The position numbers and the translations under genes are program-made. From the NCBI RefSeq assembly GCF_900101865.1, contig NZ_FNAH01000004.1, forward strand, positions 186,001 to 250,000: 64,000 nucleotides of DNA. Direction: 5' to 3'. This stretch comes from Paracoccus isoporae. Lineage in GTDB: Bacteria > Pseudomonadota > Alphaproteobacteria > Rhodobacterales > Rhodobacteraceae. Of this stretch, positions 18,982 through 30,038 are shown one piece after another (position 1 is the stretch's first letter; each line of letters begins with the position of its first letter). A model generated the notes under the pieces. The model had not been told where the DNA came from. It saw nothing but the letters and a program-made list of their open reading frames with translations, and made no database searches.

Positions 18982-21261
18982 ATGGACGAACAGCGGCAGG
19001 ACAATGCCCGCATGGCGGCGCTTGATTACCACGAGTTTCCCCGCCCCGGTAAGCTGGAGGTCCGCGCGACCAAGCCGCTCGCCAATGGCCGTGACCTGTC
19101 GCGCGCCTACAGCCCTGGCGTCGCGGAAGCCTGTCTGGAGATCAAGCAGAACCCCGCCGATGCCGCCCGCTTTACCGCGCGGGGCAATCTGGTCGCGGTG
19201 GTGTCCAACGGCTCCGCCGTGCTGGGGCTCGGCAATATCGGCCCGCTCGCCTCCAAGCCGGTGATGGAGGGCAAGGCGGTCCTGTTCAAGAAATTCGCCA
19301 ATATCGACTGCTTCGACCTGGAGATCGACCAGACCGACCCCGAAAAGCTCGCCGCCATCGTCCAGAGCCTGGAGCCCAGCTTCGGCGCCATCAACCTGGA
19401 GGATATCAAGGCCCCCGACTGCTTCATCGTCGAGAAGCTGTGCCGCGAGAAGATGAACATCCCGGTCTTTCACGACGACCAGCACGGCACCGCCATTGTC
19501 GTGGGTGCGGCCGCCACCAATGCCCTGCGCGTGGCGGTCAAGTCGTTCGAGGAGATCAAGATCGTCTCCACCGGCGGCGGGGCGGCGGGGATTGCCTGCC
19601 TGAACATGCTGCTCAAGCTGGGCGTGCGGCGCGAAAATGTCTGGCTCTGCGACATTCACGGCCTCGTTTACGAGGGCCGGGAAGAGGACATGAACCCGCA
19701 AAAAGCCGAATTCGCGCAAGCGACCGATCTGCGCAGGCTCGATCAGGTGATCGACGGGGCGGATCTGTTCCTGGGCCTGTCCGGCCCCGGCGTTCTGACA
19801 CCCGAGATGGTGGCGCGGATGGCGTCGCGCCCGGTGATCTTCGCGCTCGCCAACCCGACGCCCGAGATCATGCCGGACCTGGCGAAACAGGTGGCACCCG
19901 ATGCGATCATTGCCACCGGGCGCAGCGATTTCCCCAACCAGGTGAACAACGTCCTGTGCTTTCCATTCATCTTCCGCGGCGCGCTCGATGTCGGCGCGAC
20001 GCAGATCAATGACGAGATGCAGATCGCCTGTATCGAAGGCATCGCCGCCCTCGCCCGCGCCACCACGGCGGCCGAGGCCGCGGCGGCCTATCGCGGCGAG
20101 ACGCTGACCTTCGGGCCCGAATACCTGATCCCGAAACCCTTCGATCCGCGGCTGATCGGCGTGGTCTCGACCGCCGTGGCCAAGGCCGCGATGGAGTCCG
20201 GCGTGGCGCAGCGGCCGATTGCCGATCTGAACGCCTATAAGCGCCGCCTCGACGGCTCGGTCTTCCGCTCGGCGCTCATCATGCGCCCGGTCTTTGAGGC
20301 GGCGGCCACCGCCACCCGCCGCATCGTCTTTGCCGAGGGCGAGGATGAGCGCGTGCTGCGCGCCGCCAACGCGATGCTGGAGGAAACCACCGACGTCCCG
20401 ATCCTGATCGGCCGGCCCGAGGTGATCTCGATGCGCGCCGAACGCGCCGGCCTGCCGATCCGGCCAGACACGGATTTCCAGATCGTGAACCCGGAAAACG
20501 ACCCGCGCTATCGCGAATACTGGGAGACCTATCACGACCTGATGGCAAGGCGCGGCGTCACCCCGGATCTCGCCCGCGCCATCATGCGTACCAACACCAC
20601 CGCCATCGGCAGCGTCATGGTCCATCGCGGCGAGGCCGACAGCCTGCTCTGCGGCACGTTCGGGCAGTATAGCTGGCATCTGAACTACATCACCCAGATC
20701 CTCGGCCGCGGCGGGCTGGAACCGCATGGCGCGCTGTCGATGATCATCCTGGAGGACGGCCCGCTCTTCGTGGCCGACACCCAGGTCCATGAACGCCCCT
20801 CGCCGCAAGAGATCGCGCGCGCCGCCATCGGCGCTGCGCGCCATGTCCGCCGCTTCGGGCTGGAACCGCATGTGGCGCTGTGCAGCCACTCGCAATTCGG
20901 CAATCTCGACAGCGATTCCGGCCGCCGGATGCGCGCGGCGATGGAGATCCTCGAAGGCCGCGAGGCCGATTTCAACTTCGACGGGGAAATGCATGTCGAT
21001 GCCGCCCTCGACCCCGAGATCCGGCGCCGCATCTTCCCCGCCTCGCGCCTCAAGGGAGAGGCGAATGTGCTGATCTTCGCGGATACAGACACCGCATCGG
21101 GCGTGCGCAACATCCTGAAGACCAAGGCCGAGGGGCTGGAGGTCGGGCCGATCCTGATGGGGATGGGCAACCGCGCCCATATCGTGACCCCGTCCATCAC
21201 CGCGCGCGGGCTGCTGAACATGTCGGCCATCGCCGGCACCCCGGTCGCGCATTACCAATAG
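18982..21261 (+). CDS. maeB: NADP-dependent malic enzyme with C-terminal phosphotransacetylase-like domain
   Basis: This 759-residue protein decarboxylates malate to pyruvate. Residues about 15-425 are the malic enzyme: [15 protein letters not shown], the catalytic region FHDDQHGTA, and the NADP fold STGGGAAG. Residues about 430-759 resemble phosphate acetyltransferase. In studied proteobacterial enzymes of this type the second domain has no acetyltransferase activity but binds acetyl-CoA for allosteric control. ATG 18982 follows GCAGGAAAGGG. It is monocistronic and divergent from cdd; 301 bp without a gene follow it. Confidence 0.95.
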   Translation: MDEQRQDNARMAALDYHEFPRPGKLEVRATKPLANGRDLSRAYSPGVAEACLEIKQNPADAARFTARGNLVAVVSNGSAVLGLGNIGPLASKPVMEGKAVLFKKFANIDCFDLEIDQTDPEKLAAIVQSLEPSFGAINLEDIKAPDCFIVEKLCREKMNIPVFHDDQHGTAIVVGAAATNALRVAVKSFEEIKIVSTGGGAAGIACLNMLLKLGVRRENVWLCDIHGLVYEGREEDMNPQKAEFAQATDLRRLDQVIDGADLFLGLSGPGVLTPEMVARMASRPVIFALANPTPEIMPDLAKQVAPDAIIATGRSDFPNQVNNVLCFPFIFRGALDVGATQINDEMQIACIEGIAALARATTAAEAAAAYRGETLTFGPEYLIPKPFDPRLIGVVSTAVAKAAMESGVAQRPIADLNAYKRRLDGSVFRSALIMRPVFEAAATATRRIVFAEGEDERVLRAANAMLEETTDVPILIGRPEVISMRAERAGLPIRPDTDFQIVNPENDPRYREYWETYHDLMARRGVTPDLARAIMRTNTTAIGSVMVHRGEADSLLCGTFGQYSWHLNYITQILGRGGLEPHGALSMIILEDGPLFVADTQVHERPSPQEIARAAIGAARHVRRFGLEPHVALCSHSQFGNLDSDSGRRMRAAMEILEGREADFNFDGEMHVDAALDPEIRRRIFPASRLKGEANVLIFADTDTASGVRNILKTKAEGLEVGPILMGMGNRAHIVTPSITARGLLNMSAIAGTPVAHYQ

Positions 21262-21562
21262 AACCTGTCGCAGATGTCACCCCGGCCGCGCGCGTTGGCC
21301 GGACCGTTCGGAAACCCCTGCTGACCTGCCCTGCGCGGCACCCCTGAAATGCGTCATCCCGCCTGCATGACGCAGACGGGATGTGCCTGTCCCTTGAAGA
21401 CCTGCCGGAGCCGGATCATGGCTGGGTGGCGCGTTTTGCCACCACATGTAGTGTTTTTAGCTTTCTGTGACCCAAATTGCTGAAACCACCCCGGCAGATC
21501 AAGAAATATTTCTCAATTCCGACAGAAATAATACGCCGCGGCGCAGCGCCCGCCGGTGCGGT
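21262..21562. other. Convergent intergenic region with two mutually exclusive hairpins
   Basis: This 301-bp spacer between the 3' ends of maeB and mgtE holds no gene that I can support. GCGTCAT (21351-21357) can pair with ATGACGC (21367-21373), while CATCCCG (21355-21361) can pair with CGGGATG (21377-21383); the two stems share bases and exclude each other. The second half (21445-21545) is much more AT-rich than its surroundings. No clear T-run terminator follows maeB. Confidence 0.4.
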
Positions 21563-23020
21563 CTAAAGCAGCACCGCCTGCGCCAGCCCCAGAAAGGCAA
21601 AGAAACCAACCACATCGGTCACGGTCGTCACGAATGCCCCCGAAGCCAGCGCCGGATCGGCCCCAACCTTGTCAAGCGCCAGCGGCACCAGGATCCCCGC
21701 CAGCGCCGCGACCATCAGGTTCACCACCATCGCAATCGCGATCACCCCGCCCAGCGAAACGCCGTCGAACCAGATCCAGGCCACGATCCCCATCACCACG
21801 GCAAAGCAGACCCCGTTCAGCAGCCCGACCACCGCCTCGCGCGCGACGACCCGCCAGACATTCGATCCGGTCAGGCTTTTCGTCGCCAGCGCGCGGACTG
21901 CCACGGTCAGGGTCTGGGTGCCCGCATTCCCGCCCATCGAGGCCACGATCGGCATCAGCACCGCCAGCGCCACCACCTCCGAGATCGTGGTCTCGAAGAT
22001 CGCGATCACGAAAGAGGCGAGGATCGCCGTGCCCAGGTTCACCGCCAGCCACGGGATGCGCTGCCACAAAGTCTCCATCACCGTGTCCTGGATCGAGGAG
22101 TCGTCACCGACCCCGGCCAGGCGCAGGATGTCCTCCTCGTGTTCCTCGTCGAGCACCTCCATTGCGTCGTCGATGGTGATGACGCCGACCAACCGGTCAT
22201 CCTCGTCCACCACCGGGGCGGAGATTAGGTGATACTGGTTGAACGCGTAGGCGATATCGGCCTCCTCGGCAAAGACGCCGATAGGGCGGAAGCTGTCCTC
22301 GACGATCTCGCGCAAGGGCGTCGCACGTCGCGCGGCCAGCAGACGACCCAGCGCGACGTAGCCCACCGGGTGGCGGCGCGGATCGGTCAGGATGACGTGA
22401 TAGAACTGGTCGGGCAGCTCCTCCTCGCCGCGCAGATAGTCGATCGTGTCGCCCACCGTCCAATGCTCCGGCGCGGTCACCACCTCCGACTGCATCATCC
22501 GGCCGGCGGAGTATTCGGGATAGGTCAGCGATTGTTCGACCGCGACCCGGTCGGTCTCGTCCAGCGCGTCGAGGATCTTGCGCTGATCGTCCTCGTCCAG
22601 CTCCTCGATCAGATCGACGATGTCGTCGCTGTCCATCTCGCGCACGGCATCGGCCAGCACGTCGCCGGGAAGCTGTTCGACGATCTCGTCGCGGATCGAT
22701 TCGTCGATCTCGGCCAGGATCTCGCCGTCGATCTCGCCCGACCACAGCGACATGAACACCCGCCGCCGCGCCGCCGACAGGTTTTCGATCACATCCGCGA
22801 TGTCGGCGGCGTGCATCGGCTCCAGCAGCGCGTCCAGCCGGTCCTGTTCCTCGGCGTCGATGGCGTCGCGGATCTGGTCGATCAACGCGCGCGAGGGGGT
22901 GAAGTCATCCTCCTCTTCCCCGCGCTCGGGCTCCGGCTCGTTCTCCGGCTGCGGGGCGAGGCTGCGGCGCGGGTCCGACGCGTCGTCGGACAGATCCGGG
23001 CGCTGCGGTTCATCCTGCAT
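21563..23020 (-). CDS. mgtE: Magnesium transporter MgtE
   Basis: This 485-residue inner membrane channel has the expected order: acidic N-terminus, MgtE N domain (about 55-165), two CBS domains (about 170-300) that sense Mg2+, and about five C-terminal transmembrane helices carrying MPIVASMGGNAGTQTL, the pore signature. The start at ATG 23020 is chosen because GGGGAGG lies 5 bp upstream; a GTG two codons earlier is possible. It follows hisN on the same strand by 64 bp and may be co-transcribed with it. No M-box-like leader fits in that short gap. Confidence 0.95.
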   Translation of the reverse strand: MQDEPQRPDLSDDASDPRRSLAPQPENEPEPERGEEEDDFTPSRALIDQIRDAIDAEEQDRLDALLEPMHAADIADVIENLSAARRRVFMSLWSGEIDGEILAEIDESIRDEIVEQLPGDVLADAVREMDSDDIVDLIEELDEDDQRKILDALDETDRVAVEQSLTYPEYSAGRMMQSEVVTAPEHWTVGDTIDYLRGEEELPDQFYHVILTDPRRHPVGYVALGRLLAARRATPLREIVEDSFRPIGVFAEEADIAYAFNQYHLISAPVVDEDDRLVGVITIDDAMEVLDEEHEEDILRLAGVGDDSSIQDTVMETLWQRIPWLAVNLGTAILASFVIAIFETTISEVVALAVLMPIVASMGGNAGTQTLTVAVRALATKSLTGSNVWRVVAREAVVGLLNGVCFAVVMGIVAWIWFDGVSLGGVIAIAMVVNLMVAALAGILVPLALDKVGADPALASGAFVTTVTDVVGFFAFLGLAQAVLL

Positions 23021-23084
23021 GGACACCTCCCCTTTTCATGCTGTCGATTGGGTTGCGGATGGGCGGCGGCGCCCGTCCGGGATC

Positions 23085-23897
23085 TTAGTCCAGCACCGGT
23101 GCGGCTTCAACGCGATCCGCGTTCAGAAGCGCCAGGGCCGCGGCGTGCAGCTCGGGCGAGGCGGCGGCGATGATCTGCCCGCCGCCATGGGCCGGGCCGC
23201 CCTGCCAGTCGGTGACGATCCCGCCCGCCGCCTGCACCACGGCAATGGGCGCGGCCACGTCATAGGGCTGCAACCCCGCCTCGATCAGCAGATCCACCAT
23301 GCCGAGCGCCAGCAGCGCGTATCCGTAGCAATCCAGCCCGTAGCGCGTCAGCCGCACCTGCCCGGCCACCCGCGCAAACGCCGCGCGCTCCGCCTCGCTG
23401 CCGATCTCGGGATAGGTGCTCAGCAGCGTCGCCTGCGCCAGCGTCACGCCCGTCCGAACCCCCAGCGGCCGCTCGCCCTCGCGGTCCACCAGCCGGGCGC
23501 GGCCCAGCCCGCCCTCGAACCGCTCGCCGGTGAAAGGCTGGTCGATGATGCCATAGATCGGCCCGTCCGAATCGACCAGCCCGATCAGCACCCCCCAGCT
23601 CGGCGCGCCGCAGATAAAGGCACGGGTGCCGTCGATCGGGTCCAGGATCCAGCTCAGGCCGGAGCGGCCCGGACTGGGCCCGAATTCCTCGCCCAGGATC
23701 GCGTCGTCGGGGCGGCGTTCGGCCAGGATCTCGCGCATCGCGCGTTCGCTGGCGCGGTCGGCCTCGGTCACCGGGTCGAACCCTGCCGCCAGCTTGTTGT
23801 CAGGCCGCAAACCGGCACTGCGGAACAGCCGCAGCGTCTCGCGTCGCGCGGCATCCGCCATCGCGGCGGCGGTCTCGAAAATCATGTCGTGCTGCAT
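23085..23897 (-). CDS. hisN: Inositol monophosphatase family protein, probably histidinol-phosphatase
   Basis: This 270-residue Li-sensitive-type phosphatase carries the metal-binding motif WILDPIDGTRAF and the second motif QPYDVAAPIAVVQAAGG. The pattern LGEEFG before the first motif is also conserved. Alphaproteobacterial members of this clade act as HisN, making histidinol from its phosphate, but inositol- or nucleotide-phosphatase activity cannot be separated by eye. No other histidine gene is in the window. mgtE lies 64 bp downstream. Confidence 0.82.
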   Translation of the reverse strand: MQHDMIFETAAAMADAARRETLRLFRSAGLRPDNKLAAGFDPVTEADRASERAMREILAERRPDDAILGEEFGPSPGRSGLSWILDPIDGTRAFICGAPSWGVLIGLVDSDGPIYGIIDQPFTGERFEGGLGRARLVDREGERPLGVRTGVTLAQATLLSTYPEIGSEAERAAFARVAGQVRLTRYGLDCYGYALLALGMVDLLIEAGLQPYDVAAPIAVVQAAGGIVTDWQGGPAHGGGQIIAAASPELHAAALALLNADRVEAAPVLD

Positions 23898-23960
23898 GCT
23901 GCCCCCTCATTCTGGCGCCGGTCTTAACGCGGAATGAGGGGGGCGAACAGGGATGCGGGG

Positions 23961-24320
23961 TCAGGCCGCGTGCGACAGCACCCGCGCCAGCTCGAAGATC
24001 TGGCGGCGCTGCGCCTCGGGCATGGCGTAGTAGGCGCGGATCAGTTGCAGCGCCTCCTTGTTGGCCAGCACGTCGTCATCGACGGTGGCACTGGCGCGGC
24101 CATCGGTCAGCCCTTCGAAGAAAAAGCTGATCGGCACGTCGAGCGCGCGGGCAATGTCCCATAAGCGCGACGCAGAGACGCGGTTGGCGCCCGTCTCGTA
24201 TTTCTGGATCTGCTGGAATTTGATTCCGACCTGGTCGGCCAATTGTTGCTGGGTCATTCCGATCAGCCAGCGACGATGGCGGATCCGCGTACCAACATGC
24301 ACATCAACTTCGTGCTTCAT
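23961..24320 (-). CDS. XRE-family helix-turn-helix transcriptional regulator
   Basis: This 119-residue protein has a Cro/CI-type helix-turn-helix at about 10-65 (GTRIRHRRWLIGMTQQQLAD, then QIQKYETGANRVSASRL) followed by a short helical C-terminal region. It belongs to the widespread chromosomal alphaproteobacterial type, not to a phage repressor, because no phage genes surround it. ATG 24320 has GAGGTG 4 bp upstream. The 476-bp region upstream may contain its targets. Confidence 0.92.
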   Translation of the reverse strand: MKHEVDVHVGTRIRHRRWLIGMTQQQLADQVGIKFQQIQKYETGANRVSASRLWDIARALDVPISFFFEGLTDGRASATVDDDVLANKEALQLIRAYYAMPEAQRRQIFELARVLSHAA

Positions 24321-24796
24321 ACTACACCTCACAAAAACTCCGAGATTAATACACGATGTGGTCCGAGACTGGCGACCGAGAATCCACGTCGACACGTTGC
24401 AGTTGACTAAAAGTACAGGTTCTTGCACGTGCTTCTTGCCACGCATCGGGGGCGTGAGCGGTTTTCGGCCCGCAAATTGCTCAAAACCGCCCATTACTGA
24501 CCGAATCAGTTCGTTTAACACCGTTCAATCATCCTTTAATGGCGCGAATCACGACTGCCAGCGACACGCTATGCGGCAGTAAGCGGGGCCGCTCCGGGTC
24601 CCGATCCTTCCGGTTCCCGGCAAGCCGCGCGGCGCGCCTGCCCGCCTCCGTCGCGAAGCGAAATCCGCGAATCCGGCCCGCCACGTGACATCCGCGTTAT
24701 TTTACCTGTGGCAGCGTTGAAAACATGCCATACTGGACCGATATTGACCCGGACAGGTGCGGTTGCGCACCGCCAACGCCAGTGATGGAGAGATGA
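24321..24796. other. Divergent intergenic region between the XRE regulator and the BI-1 gene
   Basis: These 476 bp hold no credible gene. They contain an 8-bp inverted repeat, GCGGTTTT (24459-24466) with AAAACCGC (24484-24491), separated by 17 nt, and AT-rich patches at 24320-24360 and 24500-24545 on either side. The arrangement would suit operators for the regulator. A plausible promoter for the BI-1 gene lies at 24717-24745. Confidence 0.4.
24717..24745 (+). promoter_or_regulatory. Putative sigma-70 type promoter of the BI-1 gene
   Basis: TTGAAA at 24717-24722 and GATATT at 24740-24745 are spaced 17 bp, about 50 bp before the start codon. The -35 is good and the -10 is moderate. Confidence 0.4.
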
Positions 24797-25549
24797 ATGG
24801 CTGAATACGACACCCTGAGACAGGCCCAGGCCCGGACGGGTGCCGCGACCCGTGCCGATATTGATGTCGGCCTTCGCGAATACATGAGCAAGGTCTACGG
24901 CATCATGGCCACCGGCATGGCCGTCACCGCCTTCTTCGCCCTCGGGCTCAACATGCTCGCCGTGCAGAACGGCCAGCTCACCCCGATCGGGGTCGCGGTC
25001 TATACCTCGCCGCTGAAATGGGTGCTGATGTTCGCGCCGCTGCTGATGGTCTTTGCCTTCGGCGCGGTGGTCTACCGGCTGTCCACCCAGACCGCCACGC
25101 TGGTCTTCTACGGCTTCGCCGCGCTGATGGGCATGTCGCTGAGCTGGATCTTCATGGCCTATACCGGCACCTCGATCGCCTCGACCTTCTTTGCCACGGC
25201 CGGCGCCTTCGCCGCGCTGTCGCTCTATGGCTACACCACCAAGCGCAATTTGTCAGGCATGGGCACCTTCCTGATGATGGGTCTGATCAGCCTCATCATC
25301 GCCTCGATCATCAACATCTTCCTGCAGTCGAGCGCGATGCAGTTCGCCATCTCGGTGATCGGCATCCTGATCTTCGCCGGGCTGACCGCCTATGACACGC
25401 AGAAGATCAAGAACACCTATCTGCAACTGCGCGACTCGGATCGCGAGTTTCTGGGCAAGGCCGCCATTCTCGGCGCGCTCAGCCTGTATCTCGACTTCCT
25501 GAACATGTTCATGTTCCTGCTGCAGTTCATGGGTTCCAGCAACGACTGA
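24797..25549 (+). CDS. Bax inhibitor-1/YccA family membrane protein
   Basis: This 250-residue protein has seven predicted membrane helices and a short soluble N-terminus (MAEYDTLRQAQAR). The family signature near the C-terminus, FAGLTAYDTQKIKNTY, is clear. Bacterial relatives include YbhL and YccA, which interacts with the FtsH protease, and BsYetJ, a pH-sensitive calcium leak channel. Which role applies here is unknown. It is monocistronic, with a strong terminator 29 bp after the stop codon. Confidence 0.93.
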   Translation: MAEYDTLRQAQARTGAATRADIDVGLREYMSKVYGIMATGMAVTAFFALGLNMLAVQNGQLTPIGVAVYTSPLKWVLMFAPLLMVFAFGAVVYRLSTQTATLVFYGFAALMGMSLSWIFMAYTGTSIASTFFATAGAFAALSLYGYTTKRNLSGMGTFLMMGLISLIIASIINIFLQSSAMQFAISVIGILIFAGLTAYDTQKIKNTYLQLRDSDREFLGKAAILGALSLYLDFLNMFMFLLQFMGSSND

Positions 25550-25577
25550 TCCCGGCTCTGCCGGAACGGACAGGAAA

Positions 25578-25602
25578 GGCCCCGCAATCGCGGGGCCTTT
25601 TT
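25578..25602 (+). terminator. Rho-independent terminator after the BI-1 gene
   Basis: GGCCCCGC (25578-25585), loop AATC, GCGGGGCC (25590-25597), then five T. Flanking A residues upstream may also let it act on the minus strand for paaZ, whose stop codon is at 25622. Confidence 0.85.
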
Positions 25603-25621
25603 CATGGGCCACCGGCCAGAC

Positions 25622-27673
<2,052 letters not shown>

Positions 27674-27684
27674 GGCAAATCCTT

Positions 27685-28434
27685 TCAGCCCAGCCCCAGC
27701 GGCGACATCGCGTCCGCCACGCGTCCCGCCCAGTCCTCGCGAAGCGTCTCGTTCTCGGTATGGCGCAGCCCCAGCCGCGCCTGTTTCTCGAACCGCGCAG
27801 ATCCGGCCTGCCCGAAGCTCGCCTCGACCTTCGGCAGCCAGTAGGCAACGGATTGCGCGGCCTTCTGCCGGCCCGCGTCATCCCCGACGATCTGGCGCAG
27901 CCCTTTCAGCCCCAGATCGACATGCGCCGCCTCGCGCGGAGCGATCTCGCGAAACGCATCGGCCAGCGGGGCATAGCTGACCCGGCCCATCTCGTGCAAC
28001 TGCACCACCGTCGCCAGCCCCATCAGCACGTTCAGCACCACCGCATCGACATAGCCCGCGATCGGATAGTGAAACACCGACAGCCGCATGTCGTCGCCAT
28101 GCCGCGCCGCGTCCAGATCGGCGTCGCGCGCCATCCGCGCCGCCCAGTCATGGCGGGTGTCATAGCGCGCCGTGTCGGCCCCGAATTCGCCCATCACCTC
28201 AAGCACGCGGCCGGCATGATCCAGCTTCTCCTGGGTGATCTTCGCCGCCGCGATCCGGTTGCGGATGCCGGGCGCGTCGTTGATCGTGTCGGCAAACCCC
28301 GCCGCCCCGGCCAGCTCGCTGTCCACGAAGCTGGCCATCAGCCGCATCAGCTCGCCCCGGTAACGCGGCGGGACATTGCCCGGAGAGGTGAGCTGGCCGC
28401 CCTGCGCCAGATAGTCCTCGATCTTCATCTCCAT
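27685..28434 (-). CDS. Ferritin-like phenylacetate catabolism family protein (PaaA/PaaC-related)
   Basis: This 249-residue helical protein belongs to the PaaA/PaaC-type ferritin-like family but is neither PaaA nor PaaC, which are encoded upstream. Possible di-iron ligands are visible as Glu and His in ITQEKLDHAG and in REAAHVDLGL, the ExxH repeats expected of a carboxylate-bridged site. Its place between paaE and paaZ, with gaps of 9 and 11 bp, ties it to phenylacetate metabolism. Similar extra genes occur in marine Rhodobacteraceae paa operons; their function is not established to my knowledge. Confidence 0.82.
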   Translation of the reverse strand: MEMKIEDYLAQGGQLTSPGNVPPRYRGELMRLMASFVDSELAGAAGFADTINDAPGIRNRIAAAKITQEKLDHAGRVLEVMGEFGADTARYDTRHDWAARMARDADLDAARHGDDMRLSVFHYPIAGYVDAVVLNVLMGLATVVQLHEMGRVSYAPLADAFREIAPREAAHVDLGLKGLRQIVGDDAGRQKAAQSVAYWLPKVEASFGQAGSARFEKQARLGLRHTENETLREDWAGRVADAMSPLGLG

Positions 28435-28443
28435 CGCCGCCCC

Positions 28444-29520
28444 CTATTCGTCATAGCTGACGACGATGCGGTCGGTCAGCGGATAGCACTGGCAGGTCAG
28501 CACATAGCCCTGCGCGACCTCGTAATCCTCTAGCGCGTGGTTGACCGCCATCTCCGCCTCGCCCTCCAGCACCTTGGCGCGGCAGGTCGAACAGACCCCG
28601 GCCTTGCAGGCGAACGGCGCGTCCATGTCCTGCGCCAGTGCTGCATCCAGAAGGGTCTCGCCCTGTTTCGGCATGCGGAAACTGCGCGTCGCCCCGTCCA
28701 GCGTCACCACCGCCTCGGTCGCCTCTCCCGCCTGCGCGGAATCGCGGCTGACCGCCTTTTTCTTCGCCCGCCCCGGCTGGGACGAGGCGAACAGCTCGAA
28801 CTTGATCTGCCCGTCCTCCAGCCCCGCCTCGCGCAGGCTGTCGGCCACGGTCAGCATCAGCCCCTCCGGCCCGCAGATGAAGGCCGCATCGAGGCTCTCC
28901 GGGTCGATCCAGTTCTCGAACAGCGCCGCCATCTTCTCCGCGTCGATCCGCCCCGTGAACAGATCGATCTCCTGCCCCTCGGATTTCAGGATATGGATGA
29001 CCGAGAACCGCCCGAGATACAGGTTCTTCAGATCCTCCAGCTCTTCGCGGAACATGATCGAATTGACCGAGCGGTTGGCGTAGATCAGCGTGAAGCGGCT
29101 TTTCGGCTCCCGCGCCAGCGTGGTCTTGATGATCGACAGGACCGGCGTGATGCCAGACCCCGCCGCGACACCCAGGTAATGTTTCGCCACAGCCCCGTCG
29201 AGATCGGTGTGAAACCGCCCCATCGGCGCCATCGCCTCCAGCTCCATCCCGGCCTGCAACTCCTCATTGGCCCAGGTCGAGAAGGCGCCGCCATCCACCC
29301 GCTTGATCCCCACCCGCAGCACCCCGTCGTCGCGCCCGGCGCAGATGGAATAGGACCGGCGCAATTCCTCGCCGTCAAACTCGCGCCGGAAGGTCAGGTA
29401 TTGCCCCTGGGTGAAATCGAACGCCCCCGCATCCTCCGGCCTCGGTTGCAGCGTCACCACCACCGCATCGCGCGTGTCGCGGCGCAATTCGGTGACGCGG
29501 AGCGGAAGGAAACGGGCCAT
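28444..29520 (-). CDS. paaE: Phenylacetyl-CoA epoxidase reductase subunit PaaE
   Basis: This 358-residue reductase passes electrons from NADPH to the di-iron centre of PaaA. It has an N-terminal FAD domain (LRRSYSICAG is the FAD motif), an NAD(P) domain (GVAAGSGITPVLSI) and a C-terminal plant-type 2Fe-2S ferredoxin domain with CKAGVCSTCRAKVLEG and a final cysteine near CQCYP. All four cluster cysteines are present. ATG 29520 is chosen; the open frame reaches further upstream but overlaps paaD. It lies 10 bp after paaD. Confidence 0.95.
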   Translation of the reverse strand: MARFLPLRVTELRRDTRDAVVVTLQPRPEDAGAFDFTQGQYLTFRREFDGEELRRSYSICAGRDDGVLRVGIKRVDGGAFSTWANEELQAGMELEAMAPMGRFHTDLDGAVAKHYLGVAAGSGITPVLSIIKTTLAREPKSRFTLIYANRSVNSIMFREELEDLKNLYLGRFSVIHILKSEGQEIDLFTGRIDAEKMAALFENWIDPESLDAAFICGPEGLMLTVADSLREAGLEDGQIKFELFASSQPGRAKKKAVSRDSAQAGEATEAVVTLDGATRSFRMPKQGETLLDAALAQDMDAPFACKAGVCSTCRAKVLEGEAEMAVNHALEDYEVAQGYVLTCQCYPLTDRIVVSYDE

Positions 29521-29530
29521 GGCGGATCCT

Positions 29531-30037
29531 CTAATGGCACTTGAAATAGTCGAAGGGTTCCAGGCAGGCATTGCACACCCAACTCGCCTTGCACGGCGTC
29601 GAACCGAACTGGCTGACCCGCCGTGTGTCGGTCGCCCCGCAGCGCGGGCAGGGCACGGCCAGATTGCCGCCAAGCGCGCCGATCCGGGCCATGACGTGAC
29701 CATCCGGCGCGGTGCCCGCGATCGGCGGGGCGATGCCATACTCGCGCAGCTTCTCGCGACCCTGATCACTGATCCAGTCGGTGGTCCAGGCCGGCGACAG
29801 GCGGCGCTCCAGCCGGAGATCCTCGATCCCCTTGCCGCGCAGATGGGTCTCGATATCCAGGTTGATGACCGACGTGGCCGGGCAGCCCGAATAGGTCGGC
29901 GTCACCGTGACCACCAGCGTCTCGCCCTGCCAGCCCACATCGCGGATGATCCCCAGATCGGTCAGCGAGATCGCCGGGATCTCCGGGTCCGGCAGTTCCG
30001 CCAGCCAGTCCCATATGGTCGAGACGGCGGGCCGCAC
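29531..30037 (-). CDS. paaD: Phenylacetyl-CoA epoxidase maturation subunit PaaD
   Basis: This 168-residue protein belongs to the MIP18/DUF59 family: the N-terminal half has SGCPATSVINLDIE with the conserved cysteine, and the C-terminal half is a metal-binding ribbon with CPRCG, CKASWVCNAC and a final cysteine. PaaD is needed for a functional epoxidase and probably helps assemble its Fe-S or di-iron sites. The start is uncertain: GTG 30037, preceded by GGAG, is preferred, and another GTG lies at 30052. It directly follows paaC. Confidence 0.9.
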   Translation of the reverse strand: MRPAVSTIWDWLAELPDPEIPAISLTDLGIIRDVGWQGETLVVTVTPTYSGCPATSVINLDIETHLRGKGIEDLRLERRLSPAWTTDWISDQGREKLREYGIAPPIAGTAPDGHVMARIGALGGNLAVPCPRCGATDTRRVSQFGSTPCKASWVCNACLEPFDYFKCH

Positions 30038-30038
30038 C

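Noticed and set aside
17011..21258. A 1415-codon open frame on the minus strand running from deoA back across the malic enzyme gene
   Set aside because: Only the deoA part has family motifs and a ribosome start overlapping cdd. The rest is antisense to maeB and arises from the scarcity of stop codons in GC-rich DNA.
23021..23084. A magnesium-sensing leader (M-box) in front of mgtE
   Set aside because: Only 64 bp separate hisN and mgtE, too little for an M-box, and no matching stems were found.
24058..24582. A 174-residue plus-strand frame overlapping the XRE regulator and the region upstream
   Set aside because: Most of it is antisense to the regulator and the remainder has no protein-like pattern.
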